DNA of 64,000 bases from an uncultured Bacteroidia bacterium (GTDB taxonomy: Bacteria > Bacteroidota > Bacteroidia > Bacteroidales > ML635J-15): assembly GCA_902776565.1 (NCBI GenBank), contig CACYQN010000017.1, forward strand, positions 25,125-89,124. The letters are read 5' to 3'. Below the pieces are notes generated by a model. The model saw only the letters and a list, made by a program, of their open reading frames with translations, did no database searches and was not told the origin of the DNA. The position numbers and the translations under genes were made by a program. Shown piece after piece: positions 9,862 to 18,312 of this stretch (within the stretch, counting starts at the first letter, position 1; every line of letters starts with the position of its first letter).

Positions 9862-10095
9862 ATTCAAGGTCTTCGCATTACCCACCATTGTAAGATTGAG
9901 CAACGCGAAGCCCACGCTGTGATATCATTGATGTTATACCAATATACACTAACGCAGACATTCACCGTTGCTTTTTCTTTGACAATGGTTATCAAAAGTT
10001 GCGAAGTTTTGAATCGTCAAAGGAAAACGTCAGTAAACGTCTTTCTATATGTCTGTCTTGCACTCTAGACCATACAAACGGCATCGAATGTTCGA
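9824..10095 (-). ncRNA. Candidate structured small RNA of about 270 nt
   Basis: On the minus strand a TACTTTTG -7 box (10101-10108) is followed by about 270 nt without a convincing reading frame and then a strong terminator. Nested pairing is visible (plus-strand coordinates): 10050-10055 with 9955-9960, 10016-10022 with 9977-9983, 10007-10012 with 9992-9997, and a 9-bp stem of 9902-9910 with 9871-9879 containing one G-U pair. The rod-like shape would suit a 6S-type or other Bacteroidales housekeeping RNA, but I do not recognise the family. It lacks the conserved cores of RNase P RNA, tmRNA and SRP RNA. Confidence 0.55.
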
Positions 10096-10214
10096 CACTG
10101 CAAAAGTAAGATATTTTTAGATTGGGAGAAGAAAAATGTTGGAATTTATTATTTCATCCAATTTTTGCTCGGCAAAACGCTCACGGGCAATTCCTGTCGT
10201 GCAATACCTATATA

Positions 10215-11423
10215 TTAATATAGCAGTCCGAACATCCACAGCGGAATCCTGTTCTTGTGGCCAATCTCGGTGTCGTCAACGGCAAGGAAACTGTCGGGTT
10301 CGTCCTTTATCTGCTCGAAAGTCTTGCCCATACCGCCGACCTCAAACAAATACCTGCCATCGACAAGGAAATCGCCCTTTGCCGGATATGCAACAGGAAG
10401 CACCTGCCGAACCTGATTGAAGAAAAAAGTCTCCCTTATGGTGCCGATTTCCGTCTTGGCACCAAGAGCATACATCAAGTTGGTATTGTCAATGAGAATC
10501 TTTTCTGGCCGCGCCAATGTCTTCAGGCTCTTGGTGTTGTCGGTAAGCAATGCTATAAGTCCTGCCCGCTGCAAGGCATAAAGCATCTTCAAGCCTTGAT
10601 TCCTGTCGGTTTCCAACTGCCCGTACAACTTGCTCATTGTCGGCACCTGTGGCACATGCTCGGCAAGCACCATCAACATTTTCCGCGTCTTGTTTATTGT
10701 CGATACGCTTACATCGTCAATCTTGGGATAATCCATTTCGAGCACCCTGCTGGCAACATGCTGCAACCGCAATTCGAAACCGCGCGACACCTCCTTGTAG
10801 AAAGGATAATAGCCGTGCCTCAGATACGCATCGAAAAGCGGCATTATGCTCGGAATCTTCTCCTTTACCGACATCGCTATCTGCACATGCCTTGTCAGCA
10901 GGTCGTCCCACGAAACCGCAGGAATGTCAGCAACGCCCTCATAGCTAAGGAATTCCCGAAACGACAATCCCGGCAAGGTGTAATCAATAAGTCGCCGTGA
11001 CAAATCGCCTTGCGCAGTTTCGAGCAACAGCATCGACGAACCAGTGTATGCAATATGCAGGTCGGGATAGCCGTCGTAGAGGTTTTTAAGGATTGTCTGC
11101 CATGAATCGTAATGATGCACCTCGTCAACAAACAAATACCTGACACCCTGCGCATACAAGTACGAAACAAGCTCCTCCAACCTATGCGATGCAAACCAGA
11201 AGTCGTCTAGCGAAACATAAAAGGCATCATCGGGATTTGCAAACGATTCCTTTATATGTTGAAGCATCAAGGTGGTCTTTCCAACACCCCGCTGACCTTT
11301 TATCCCAATCAGGCGGTCTCTCCAGTCGATTTCATTGAACAAATACCGATGAAACGACCCGTCAACAAATGCGAGCCTATTGTGATAAATCTGCATTAAC
11401 ATCTGAACATCATTCGATTCCAT
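10215..11423 (-). CDS. AAA-type ATPase with DUF4143-like C-terminal region
   Basis: The ATPase has a Walker A motif GQRGVGKTT, a Walker B motif YLFVDEVHH, and TGSS before an RR pair typical of this STAND-like family. The C-terminal part includes a winged-helix-like stretch and ends in a compact nuclease-like fold (FLVDGRYLFEVGG). Such ATP-binding proteins are abundant in Bacteroidales and have no firm function. I chose the ATG at 11423 (402 residues). An in-frame GTG at 11447 would add eight residues but overlaps the TACCTTTG -7 box at 11447-11454. The -33 element would be ATTG, 19 bases upstream. The promoter region carries four copies of an operator-like repeat. Confidence 0.85.
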   Translation of the reverse strand: MESNDVQMLMQIYHNRLAFVDGSFHRYLFNEIDWRDRLIGIKGQRGVGKTTLMLQHIKESFANPDDAFYVSLDDFWFASHRLEELVSYLYAQGVRYLFVDEVHHYDSWQTILKNLYDGYPDLHIAYTGSSMLLLETAQGDLSRRLIDYTLPGLSFREFLSYEGVADIPAVSWDDLLTRHVQIAMSVKEKIPSIMPLFDAYLRHGYYPFYKEVSRGFELRLQHVASRVLEMDYPKIDDVSVSTINKTRKMLMVLAEHVPQVPTMSKLYGQLETDRNQGLKMLYALQRAGLIALLTDNTKSLKTLARPEKILIDNTNLMYALGAKTEIGTIRETFFFNQVRQVLPVAYPAKGDFLVDGRYLFEVGGMGKTFEQIKDEPDSFLAVDDTEIGHKNRIPLWMFGLLY

Positions 11424-11483
11424 AGCCAAAATATTTTTATATGCCACAAAGGTAATACTTTATTTTTAATCTGCAATAAAAAA

Positions 11484-11620
11484 AATGTTTCCAAACACTA
11501 AATCTTATCACTATTTAATGTTTCTAAACACTAAAAACCAAATATCACAATCGTAATAAACAAAAAAAATGTTTACATATACTAAATTATGACATATTTT
11601 AATGTTTCCAAACACTAAAT
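11484..11620. promoter_or_regulatory. Four operator-like repeats between the ATPase gene and metG
   Basis: Copies at 11484-11503, 11517-11536, 11568-11587 and 11601-11620 share AATGTTTnnAAACACTAAA; the third is degenerate. Each contains an inverted repeat (TGTTT/AAACA). Start-to-start spacings are 33, 51 and 33 bases, close to whole helical turns, so a protein could bind all four on one face. They lie upstream of the ATPase promoter. Confidence 0.6.
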
Positions 11621-11712
11621 TGGTTTTGAACGTTGTACTTCTTGCAAAAAGTTGTAAATACAGCATCAATTTCTCGCAAATAAGTTGTAATTTTGCACAA
11701 AATTTTCAAAAA

Positions 11713-13752
11713 ATGAAAGACTACAAAAGAATTACCATTACTTCCGCTTTGCCGTATGCAAACGGACCTGTACATATTGGACATCTGGCTGGCGTGTATG
11801 TGCCTGCCGACATCTATGCTCGCTACAACCGCTTGAAACACCGCGACGTACTTTTCATCGGTGGTTCCGACGAACACGGCGTTCCCGTAACGCTCAAGGC
11901 TCGTAAGGAAGGTGTTACTCCGCAGGACATTGTGGATAGATACCATAAGATAATTAAGGAATCCTTTGAAGAATTTGGCATTTCGTTCGATATTTACGGT
12001 CGTACAAGTGCAGAAATACACCACAAGACTGCTGCTGAATTCTTCCTTTCGCTTTACAACAAGGGTGAATTCGTTGAAAAGACTTCGATGCAGTTCTACG
12101 ACGAGCAGGAGCAGCAGTTCCTTGCCGACCGCTACATAATGGGAACTTGTCCCAAGTGCGGTGCCGAAGATGCCTACGGCGACCAGTGCGAAAAGTGCGG
12201 TTCGTCGCTTAGCCCTACCGAACTTATAAATCCGCGTTCGATGATTAGCGGAAATGCTCCCGTTATGAAGGAAACCAAGCACTGGTATCTGCCTCTTGAC
12301 AAGTATGAGGAAGAACTTCGCCACTGGATTCTTGAAGAGCATAAGGAGTGGAAACCAAATGTTTACGGTCAGTGCAAGTCGTGGTTGGATTCGGGATTGT
12401 TCCCACGCGCCGTTACCCGCGATTTGAACTGGGGTGTAAAGGTTCCGCTTGAGGAAGGCAAGGACAAGGTTTTGTATGTGTGGTTCGATGCTCCAATCGG
12501 CTACATTTCTAATACCAAAATGCTGTATCCCAACGATTGGGAGAAGTGGTGGAAGGACAAGGATACCAAACTGGTTCATTTCATCGGAAAGGACAACATT
12601 GTGTTCCACTGCATAATTTTCCCCTCGATGCTGCGCCACGAAGGTTCCTACATTTTGCCCGACAATGTTCCAGCAAATGAGTTCCTTAACCTCGAAGGCA
12701 ACAAAATCAGCACTTCGCGCAACTGGGCTGTTTGGCTGCACGAATATCTGCGCGACTTCGAAGGTAAGCAGGATGTTTTGAGATATGTGCTTACGGCAAA
12801 TGCTCCCGAAACCAAGGACAACGACTTCTCGTGGAAGGATTTCCAGACAAAGAACAACAGCGAACTTGTTGCCATTATGGGTAATTTCATCAACCGTGCA
12901 GTAGTCTTAACACATAAGTATTTCGGTGGAAATGTTCCGCAGCCGGCCGAGGATACCGACTACGAAAAGGAAATCCGTGCCGAAATAGCACGCATCAAGG
13001 AAAGCCTTGAAAACAATATTGAAAACTACAAGTTCCGTGAGGCTTTGAAGGATGCTATGGCTGTTAGCCGTCTGGGTAACAAATACTTGGCTGACACCGA
13101 GCCATGGAAGCTTATAAAGACGGATGAAGCACGTACTCGCACCATATTGTACTATTCGCTTCAGTTGTGCGCATTGTCGGCAACTTTGGCAGAACCATTT
13201 TTGCCGTTCACAAGTGCCAAGCTGTTCAAGATGCTGAACTTTGAGCGTCCCGACTGGGAAAGCACGACAAAGGTTGACTTGATTCCTGTTGGACACAAGA
13301 TAGGAGAGGCAGAACTGTTATTCGAGCGCATTGAGGATGCTGCTATTGATGCTCAGTTGCAACGCCTTGAAAACATTAAGATTGAGAACGAAAAGAACAA
13401 CTACAAGCCACAGCCTGTTAAGGAAAATGTTGCCTTTGACGACTTTATGAAGGTTGACATCCGTGTTGGTACAGTATTGGAATGCTTCAAGGTTCCGAAG
13501 GCTGACAAGCTCTTGCAGTTCAAGATAGATGACGGCATGGGCGGAAGGACGATTGTCAGCGGTATTGCAAAATACTATACCGAGCCGGAAAAACTTGTCG
13601 GTACTCAGGTTTGCTTCATTGCCAACTTTGAGCCGCGCAAGTTGAAGGGCGTTGTTTCGGAAGGTATGATTCTCTCTGCCGAGGATGCCGATGGTCGTTT
13701 GGTTCTGTTGCTGCCGAAGGATTTGGTAAAGTGCGGAGTTAGAGTTGGATAG
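11713..13752 (+). CDS. metG: Methionyl-tRNA synthetase
   Basis: A 679-residue class I synthetase that charges tRNA-Met in the cytoplasm. The HIGH motif is intact (PVHIGHLAG, near residue 25). A zinc knuckle of two CxxC pairs follows (CPKCG and CEKCG), and KISTSRN stands for KMSKS. The C-terminal 110 residues are the tRNA-binding (EMAP/Csaa-like) domain, with [17 protein letters not shown] chose the ATG at 11713 because an alternative ATG at 11602 lies inside the upstream repeat array. A TAATTTTG -7 box lies only about 17 bases upstream. Length and domain order are normal. Confidence 0.97.
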   Translation: MKDYKRITITSALPYANGPVHIGHLAGVYVPADIYARYNRLKHRDVLFIGGSDEHGVPVTLKARKEGVTPQDIVDRYHKIIKESFEEFGISFDIYGRTSAEIHHKTAAEFFLSLYNKGEFVEKTSMQFYDEQEQQFLADRYIMGTCPKCGAEDAYGDQCEKCGSSLSPTELINPRSMISGNAPVMKETKHWYLPLDKYEEELRHWILEEHKEWKPNVYGQCKSWLDSGLFPRAVTRDLNWGVKVPLEEGKDKVLYVWFDAPIGYISNTKMLYPNDWEKWWKDKDTKLVHFIGKDNIVFHCIIFPSMLRHEGSYILPDNVPANEFLNLEGNKISTSRNWAVWLHEYLRDFEGKQDVLRYVLTANAPETKDNDFSWKDFQTKNNSELVAIMGNFINRAVVLTHKYFGGNVPQPAEDTDYEKEIRAEIARIKESLENNIENYKFREALKDAMAVSRLGNKYLADTEPWKLIKTDEARTRTILYYSLQLCALSATLAEPFLPFTSAKLFKMLNFERPDWESTTKVDLIPVGHKIGEAELLFERIEDAAIDAQLQRLENIKIENEKNNYKPQPVKENVAFDDFMKVDIRVGTVLECFKVPKADKLLQFKIDDGMGGRTIVSGIAKYYTEPEKLVGTQVCFIANFEPRKLKGVVSEGMILSAEDADGRLVLLLPKDLVKCGVRVG

Positions 13753-13802
13753 TTCAATCTAATCCGACACTTCGGCTTCGCTCGGGGGCGAATATAAAAT
13801 AT

Positions 13803-13836
13803 AATGGCGATGTTGTAAGACGTCGCCATTTTTCTT
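13803..13836 (+). terminator. metG terminator
   Basis: The stem AATGGCGA (13803-13810) pairs with TCGCCATT (13823-13830), extended by two more pairs, and is followed by TTTCTTT. Confidence 0.8.
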
Positions 13837-13880
13837 TAGAAATAGATTGCGGTTGCCGTTAGATTTTGTGTGTTATTGCA

Positions 13881-15407
13881 TTACTTTTCAAATACCCAGT
13901 GACCTGTCTTTGCTGAGCCAGACCATTTGATGTGTAACGTTTTTAGGTCTCGATAAACAGTTCTGACGGTTACATTTAATTTTTGAGCAATATCTTCTGC
14001 TGAAATATAAATGTTGTTTCCTATTAGGTTAAGAACTTTCAGTTGTCTCTTGCCAAGTTTTTGCCTATCATTTTGGCTATCATTTTGGCTATCATTTTGG
14101 CTATCATTTTGACTGACATTTTGACTGACATTTTGACTGACATTTTGACTGACATTTTGACTGACATTTTGATTGGTATTGTTTTCATTATCAATGTCTT
14201 CAGCTCTCCATAATATTGTTCTAAAATCTTCGATTTGATGGAACTCTGGAGTCTTTAAATTCATAGCTTCACAGCTATCTATAATGTCAGTTGTTCCAGT
14301 ACCCATTTGTTCAATATATCCAGCCAAATATACAGGGTTGGCAAGAACTGGATTAACAGGAAACGATGAATGTTCGCCTTTTAGCTTCTTTATTGTCATT
14401 CCTTGTGGCAACCGTCCAGGATTCCACACTTCAAGTCTGTCCTTGAACAGCATTACTTGTACACTACCTGTACTATTGTAGTCGCGATGTACCACTGCGT
14501 TCACAATCGCTTCTGTTACAGCCTGTGCAGGAAGTTCTGGTGTTACATCCACTTGTGCAGAATGAATACGCTCTCCAACATGCTGATTGATACGCGACAT
14601 GACAAATCCAACTGCTTGGTCAACCATTTCGAATACATTGCCTCCGTAGATTTGTTGTGATAGCATTGGTTTCTGAACTTTAGTTCCATAAAATTGCGCA
14701 CATTTGATTGTGGCTGATGCAAACCATTTTTGTACATCTTTTGCAAATAATAGCAATGCAGCATTCTTTATCTTTTCGTCATCGGTAATCAAGTGAAGAC
14801 TGCTAAGAATTTGATGTACATTATCCTCCGAATATTGCAGAGGAAACTGCCGTTTTTCACGTGCAATGCCTACAAACCAGCGAATTTTAGAAAAGTCAAG
14901 GTCGTTTATTGTGGCCTCAGGAAATATTGAAGAATCGAAAGGTCCACTATGCAGGAGGTTGTTTTTCATCATATAATCCACCAAAGAAGCATAAACACTA
15001 CTTTGCAACACTTCGTATGAGCCGAATGAGTTTCGAATTACATCATTGTCTATTCTTTGTTTGAAGTGTTCTTCTTTTTCTTCGCGATGCGATACTTCCT
15101 TGATGAAAGCTAATCGATAGACTTGGTGGGCTGTTGCAGTATTGTATTCGCGTTCCGTAGGTGAAATGCCTTTTGCGTCTTCAAAACCATATTTTTCTCC
15201 GATTAGTAGCAAATAAACATCCGCGTTGGCTGCCTGTTCTAAAAATGCAGTCTGTGCAGATTTGTCTTGTGCTGGCAATTCCTCAAAAAGGTATGGCTCA
15301 AAATATTGCGAAAACAAGGCATCTTGGCGGATGTACGCTGCCAACTGTTTTCGTTCGTTTTGAAATTCGTTTTGTACGCTACTAATGAAGATTTTCTTTC
15401 TGGGCAT
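13881..15407 (-). CDS. DUF4062 / ATP-binding domain regulator with winged helix
   Basis: The 508-residue protein has three parts. Residues 1-100 are a DUF4062-like domain (KKIFISSVQNEFQNERK and DVYLLLIGEKYG), a TIR-like fold. The middle part resembles the ATP-binding GHKL-type region of Schlafen/AlbA-associated regulators (ELPAQAVTEAIVNAVVHRDY, EVWNPGRLPQGM, EQMGTGTTDI). After a repetitive Asn/Gln/Ser linker (about 410-450), the C-terminus is a DeoR-like helix-turn-helix (ISAEDIAQKLNVTVRTVYRD). This architecture suggests a nucleotide-responsive transcription regulator or stress sensor, and relatives occur in defence islands. It stands alone here. The function is inferred from domains only. 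Confidence 0.8.
   Translation of the reverse strand: MPRKKIFISSVQNEFQNERKQLAAYIRQDALFSQYFEPYLFEELPAQDKSAQTAFLEQAANADVYLLLIGEKYGFEDAKGISPTEREYNTATAHQVYRLAFIKEVSHREEKEEHFKQRIDNDVIRNSFGSYEVLQSSVYASLVDYMMKNNLLHSGPFDSSIFPEATINDLDFSKIRWFVGIAREKRQFPLQYSEDNVHQILSSLHLITDDEKIKNAALLLFAKDVQKWFASATIKCAQFYGTKVQKPMLSQQIYGGNVFEMVDQAVGFVMSRINQHVGERIHSAQVDVTPELPAQAVTEAIVNAVVHRDYNSTGSVQVMLFKDRLEVWNPGRLPQGMTIKKLKGEHSSFPVNPVLANPVYLAGYIEQMGTGTTDIIDSCEAMNLKTPEFHQIEDFRTILWRAEDIDNENNTNQNVSQNVSQNVSQNVSQNVSQNDSQNDSQNDSQNDRQKLGKRQLKVLNLIGNNIYISAEDIAQKLNVTVRTVYRDLKTLHIKWSGSAKTGHWVFEK
14059..14178. repeat. 12-bp tandem repeat inside the DUF4062 gene
   Basis: About ten in-frame units of 12 bp. Four are TTTTGnCTATCA (first base variable), five are identical TTTTGACTGACA, and one is degenerate. 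They encode NDSQ/NVSQ tetrapeptides. Copy number could change without breaking the frame, altering linker length between the ATPase-like and DNA-binding parts. Confidence 0.9.
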
Positions 15408-15492
15408 AGTTTTTTTAGATTAAGAGAACTTAAAAAAATGTAGAATTTGAAGAACAAAAATAATTGGAAAATTTGGTTGCAATAAATTTTGT

Positions 15493-16050
15493 TTACTTTC
15501 CCAATTCCTTAACCAGCCACTCAATTTCTTCCTTGTTCAATTTCATGCATCTGATGTGCCATAATGCTTTTTCGGCACGATGCCATTTGTTGGTTTTGAT
15601 TGGCTTGGGAGACTTGCCTTCTTCTACAAAGTCCGACAAATCTGGATTTTGCGACCAGTTGTTAATTGTGCCATCAGCATTTATGGCAATTTCAATATAG
15701 TCGCCGTATCCTTTTTCATAGGGCGGGATAAGTTTGTTGGGTACGTAACCATTAATTTGACAAATCGGATTCTTCTCTGCGTCTAACAAGGTATATGTGC
15801 CACTGTCACGGACTTTAGCCCACATTCGTAGATAGCCGTATTCTTCATTCCAATCTTGCATTTTACCATTTTTCAAATCAATCATAAACTCTAATCTTAG
15901 AGTTTCTTTATTGAGCATTGGCGGAGTGAAATCGGCATCAACTTCCAATTCGTTCATTATGCCATTGTCAAATGTTATCAAATCGTCCTCTTTGTCGTAT
16001 GGTATGGAAATGTGTAGGTAGTAGGCTTGAGCTCTAAGTTGTTCAATCAT
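15493..16050 (-). CDS. Hypothetical protein
   Basis: A 185-residue soluble protein with many aromatic residues and a basic C-terminus (KWHRAEKALWHIRCMKLNK). I recognise no family. There is no signal peptide or membrane segment. It is separated from the DUF4062 gene by 85 bases and from trkA by about 70 bases and lies on the same strand as both. The alternating hydrophobic pattern in the first 120 residues suggests beta structure. Confidence 0.55.
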   Translation of the reverse strand: MIEQLRAQAYYLHISIPYDKEDDLITFDNGIMNELEVDADFTPPMLNKETLRLEFMIDLKNGKMQDWNEEYGYLRMWAKVRDSGTYTLLDAEKNPICQINGYVPNKLIPPYEKGYGDYIEIAINADGTINNWSQNPDLSDFVEEGKSPKPIKTNKWHRAEKALWHIRCMKLNKEEIEWLVKELGK

Positions 16051-16118
16051 AGATTATTTATTTTACTAGTGGATAAATTTGGATATGTCTTTCTTGTATA
16101 TTATTCTTATTTCTGAGT

Positions 16119-17456
16119 CTAGAAAAACTTTGAAATCTTGCCTATGGCATCAGGCAAAGCAAATAGCACAACGCTGTCGCCTTGACGGATTTGCGTGTCG
16201 CCCATTGCGATAAAACTCTTGTTGCCACGGACTATGCCGCCGATGATGATTCCCTGAGGAAATTTAATGTCTTTCAGCTGGTTCTTGGTCACAATGGCAT
16301 CCTTAGATACGATAAATTCCAAAACTTCAGCCTTTGTTCCTGTAAGGCACTTTATCATAGCGACTTCCGCCTTCATCGTTAGAGCGTAAATCATACTGGC
16401 GGTACTTAGCTTCTTGTTTATTATGGTGTCGATACCCATACGCGACGCAACATCTATGTAGTCGAGGTTTTCGATTTCGGCAATCACTTTCTTTACACCA
16501 TATCGCTTGGCCATCAGGCAGGTTAGGATGTTGGTCTCGTCGTCGCCAGTAACGGCGGTGAAAACATCGGTCTTCTCAAGACCTTCGTCGAGCAGATTGT
16601 CAATGTTGCGTCCGTCGCTGTTGATAATCATGGTGTTAGGTAGCATGTCGACTAATTTCCTGCTCTTTTCTGGGTCTATCTCAAACAACTTTATGTTCAA
16701 CTGCGATTCAAGAAACTTGGATGTGCGGATTCCTATACGGCTACCGCCAAGAATCATGATGTTGTGCAGTTCCAGCTTTGAAATTCCTATTGCGGCAAGA
16801 AGTTCCTGCATTATTTCAGGCAGGGTTATAATATATATGTAGTCGTTTGTCTGAAGTATTGTTTCGCCGTTTGGGATTATCGTCTCGAAGTCGCGAGTGA
16901 TGGCGGCAATTCGGAAGTCGCGCAGGTTGGTAAGCGTTGAGAAGTTCTTGAGCATCAGGTTGCGCAAAGGTGAATTTTCATCAACCTTTATGACGAACAT
17001 AGTAAGTTTACCTCCCGAAAATTCAAATATTTCGGTTGTGCCAGTCTGCTTGATTACTCCTACAACTTCCTGTGCTGCAATGTATTCTGGATATATCAGA
17101 CGGTCGATTCCGAGGTTGATGAACGAAAGTTTGTTTACTGGCGAGAGGTATTCCATGTTGTCGATTCTGGCAACTGTCTTTTTCGCACCGAACTTCTTGG
17201 CGAATACGCAGGCAAGTACGTTTGAATCTTCCGAGTTGGTAACTGCAATGAAAAGGTCGCAGTTGGCAACGCCGGCTTCCTTCAGCACCGAGAACGAAGT
17301 GCAGGAGCCGTAGAGCGAAATAAGGTCGTACGAGGATTCCACTTCCTTGAGAATCTCCTTGTTGGTGTCGATTATGACTATGTCGTGTCCTTCCTTGACT
17401 AATTTCTTGGCAAGGTATCTACCTACATTTCCCGAACCTGCAATAATTATGTTCAT
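16119..17456 (-). CDS. trkA: Trk potassium uptake protein TrkA
   Basis: A 445-residue cytoplasmic regulator of the Trk K+ channel. It has the tandem layout RCK_N-RCK_C-RCK_N-RCK_C. The first NAD-binding Rossmann motif is IIIAGSGNVGRYLAKKL, with VVIID-like IVIIDTN after it. The second is MILGGSRIGIRTSKFL, where the glycine pattern is weaker. No trkH/trkG channel gene is in the window. The gene is the third in a tight operon, starting 3 bases after the stop of the SirB1-like gene, itself directly after the (p)ppGpp synthetase gene. Confidence 0.94.
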   Translation of the reverse strand: MNIIIAGSGNVGRYLAKKLVKEGHDIVIIDTNKEILKEVESSYDLISLYGSCTSFSVLKEAGVANCDLFIAVTNSEDSNVLACVFAKKFGAKKTVARIDNMEYLSPVNKLSFINLGIDRLIYPEYIAAQEVVGVIKQTGTTEIFEFSGGKLTMFVIKVDENSPLRNLMLKNFSTLTNLRDFRIAAITRDFETIIPNGETILQTNDYIYIITLPEIMQELLAAIGISKLELHNIMILGGSRIGIRTSKFLESQLNIKLFEIDPEKSRKLVDMLPNTMIINSDGRNIDNLLDEGLEKTDVFTAVTGDDETNILTCLMAKRYGVKKVIAEIENLDYIDVASRMGIDTIINKKLSTASMIYALTMKAEVAMIKCLTGTKAEVLEFIVSKDAIVTKNQLKDIKFPQGIIIGGIVRGNKSFIAMGDTQIRQGDSVVLFALPDAIGKISKFF

Positions 17457-17459
17457 CTT

Positions 17460-18311
17460 TTAGTATTTTATGCTTTTGTCCAACACTTCATTTATTTTTT
17501 TCATTATCACCGAATAATATCCGGGATATTTATTGGGATTTTCCATAATTGTATGGTATCTGTCGTACTGCCAATATTTTAGGTACTTGTAGTAGGGCAG
17601 GGGCGCTGCAAGGAAAATCCTAGGGTCGCGTTTAAGTTGCAGTTTGCTGTCGATTGCGAATATTGCGCCGTGCTTCGACGGTACATTTGAGGCTTTTGCC
17701 AAGTCCAAATTCACATAGCCAATTTCAATTGCGCGTCCATTTTTTGTAGGGATTAGTACAGGACGTATGTTAATGCCATTTTCTTGGCAAACTATTAGGA
17801 ATACGAGATTCAGCAGTGAGCTTGGCAATGGCTTGTTGTCGTTGGAAAACAGACCGTTGAGCAGTGTTTGTCCTGTTTCATCAGCGAAAATGTTCTCTTC
17901 TTCAAAGACTTCCCTGATGACCCTCAATGTTTCGAGGCTTGTGTTGTCGCTTAGGCGAAGCCATACTCTTCTCGAAAGTTCGCGCATATAGTGTGAAAAT
18001 TCAAGGGCATCGAAGGTGTTGTCGGCAATCTTTTCTATCATTACTGTGCCGGCAAGCAGCGATGGCTCAGGCGTAAGTCTTGCCGTGTAGTTTTGGAATT
18101 CGTTTAGGAAAATCCTTGATATTGAGAGCTGTGCGACTTCTGCAATCCTCATTTTTTCTATGTCGCTACATTCGCCTGAATAAAGTCTGCGCGTAAGTTC
18201 TCCCGAAAATTCACCGAAATTCTCAACTATCACGCTCTTTATTCCTTCAAACACCTGATTGTCGGGGTCTTCCAGAAGCCTTATTATTGATTCTATTTCC
18301 GTTCTTCCCAT
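17460..18311 (-). CDS. SirB1/transglutaminase-like family protein
   Basis: The 283-residue protein resembles the SirB1-type N-terminal region, with IIRLLEDPDNQVFEGI at the start, LSRRVWLRLSDNTSLETLRVI and a LLNLVFLIVCQENGINIRPVL segment. No clear catalytic Cys-His-Asp set is visible, so it may be a non-enzymatic member. It starts one base after the stop of the (p)ppGpp synthetase gene and is followed within 3 bases by trkA, so translation is probably coupled. The function is unknown. The family call is by pattern only. Confidence 0.6.
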   Translation of the reverse strand: MGRTEIESIIRLLEDPDNQVFEGIKSVIVENFGEFSGELTRRLYSGECSDIEKMRIAEVAQLSISRIFLNEFQNYTARLTPEPSLLAGTVMIEKIADNTFDALEFSHYMRELSRRVWLRLSDNTSLETLRVIREVFEEENIFADETGQTLLNGLFSNDNKPLPSSLLNLVFLIVCQENGINIRPVLIPTKNGRAIEIGYVNLDLAKASNVPSKHGAIFAIDSKLQLKRDPRIFLAAPLPYYKYLKYWQYDRYHTIMENPNKYPGYYSVIMKKINEVLDKSIKY

Positions 18312-18312
18312 A

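Noticed and set aside
9751..10068. 105-codon plus-strand frame over the small RNA
   Set aside because: It has no promoter or family, runs across the terminator stem of the minus-strand transcript and has atypical composition.
11599..12741. 380-codon open frame antisense to metG
   Set aside because: It mirrors metG codons and lacks any domain; metG is certain.
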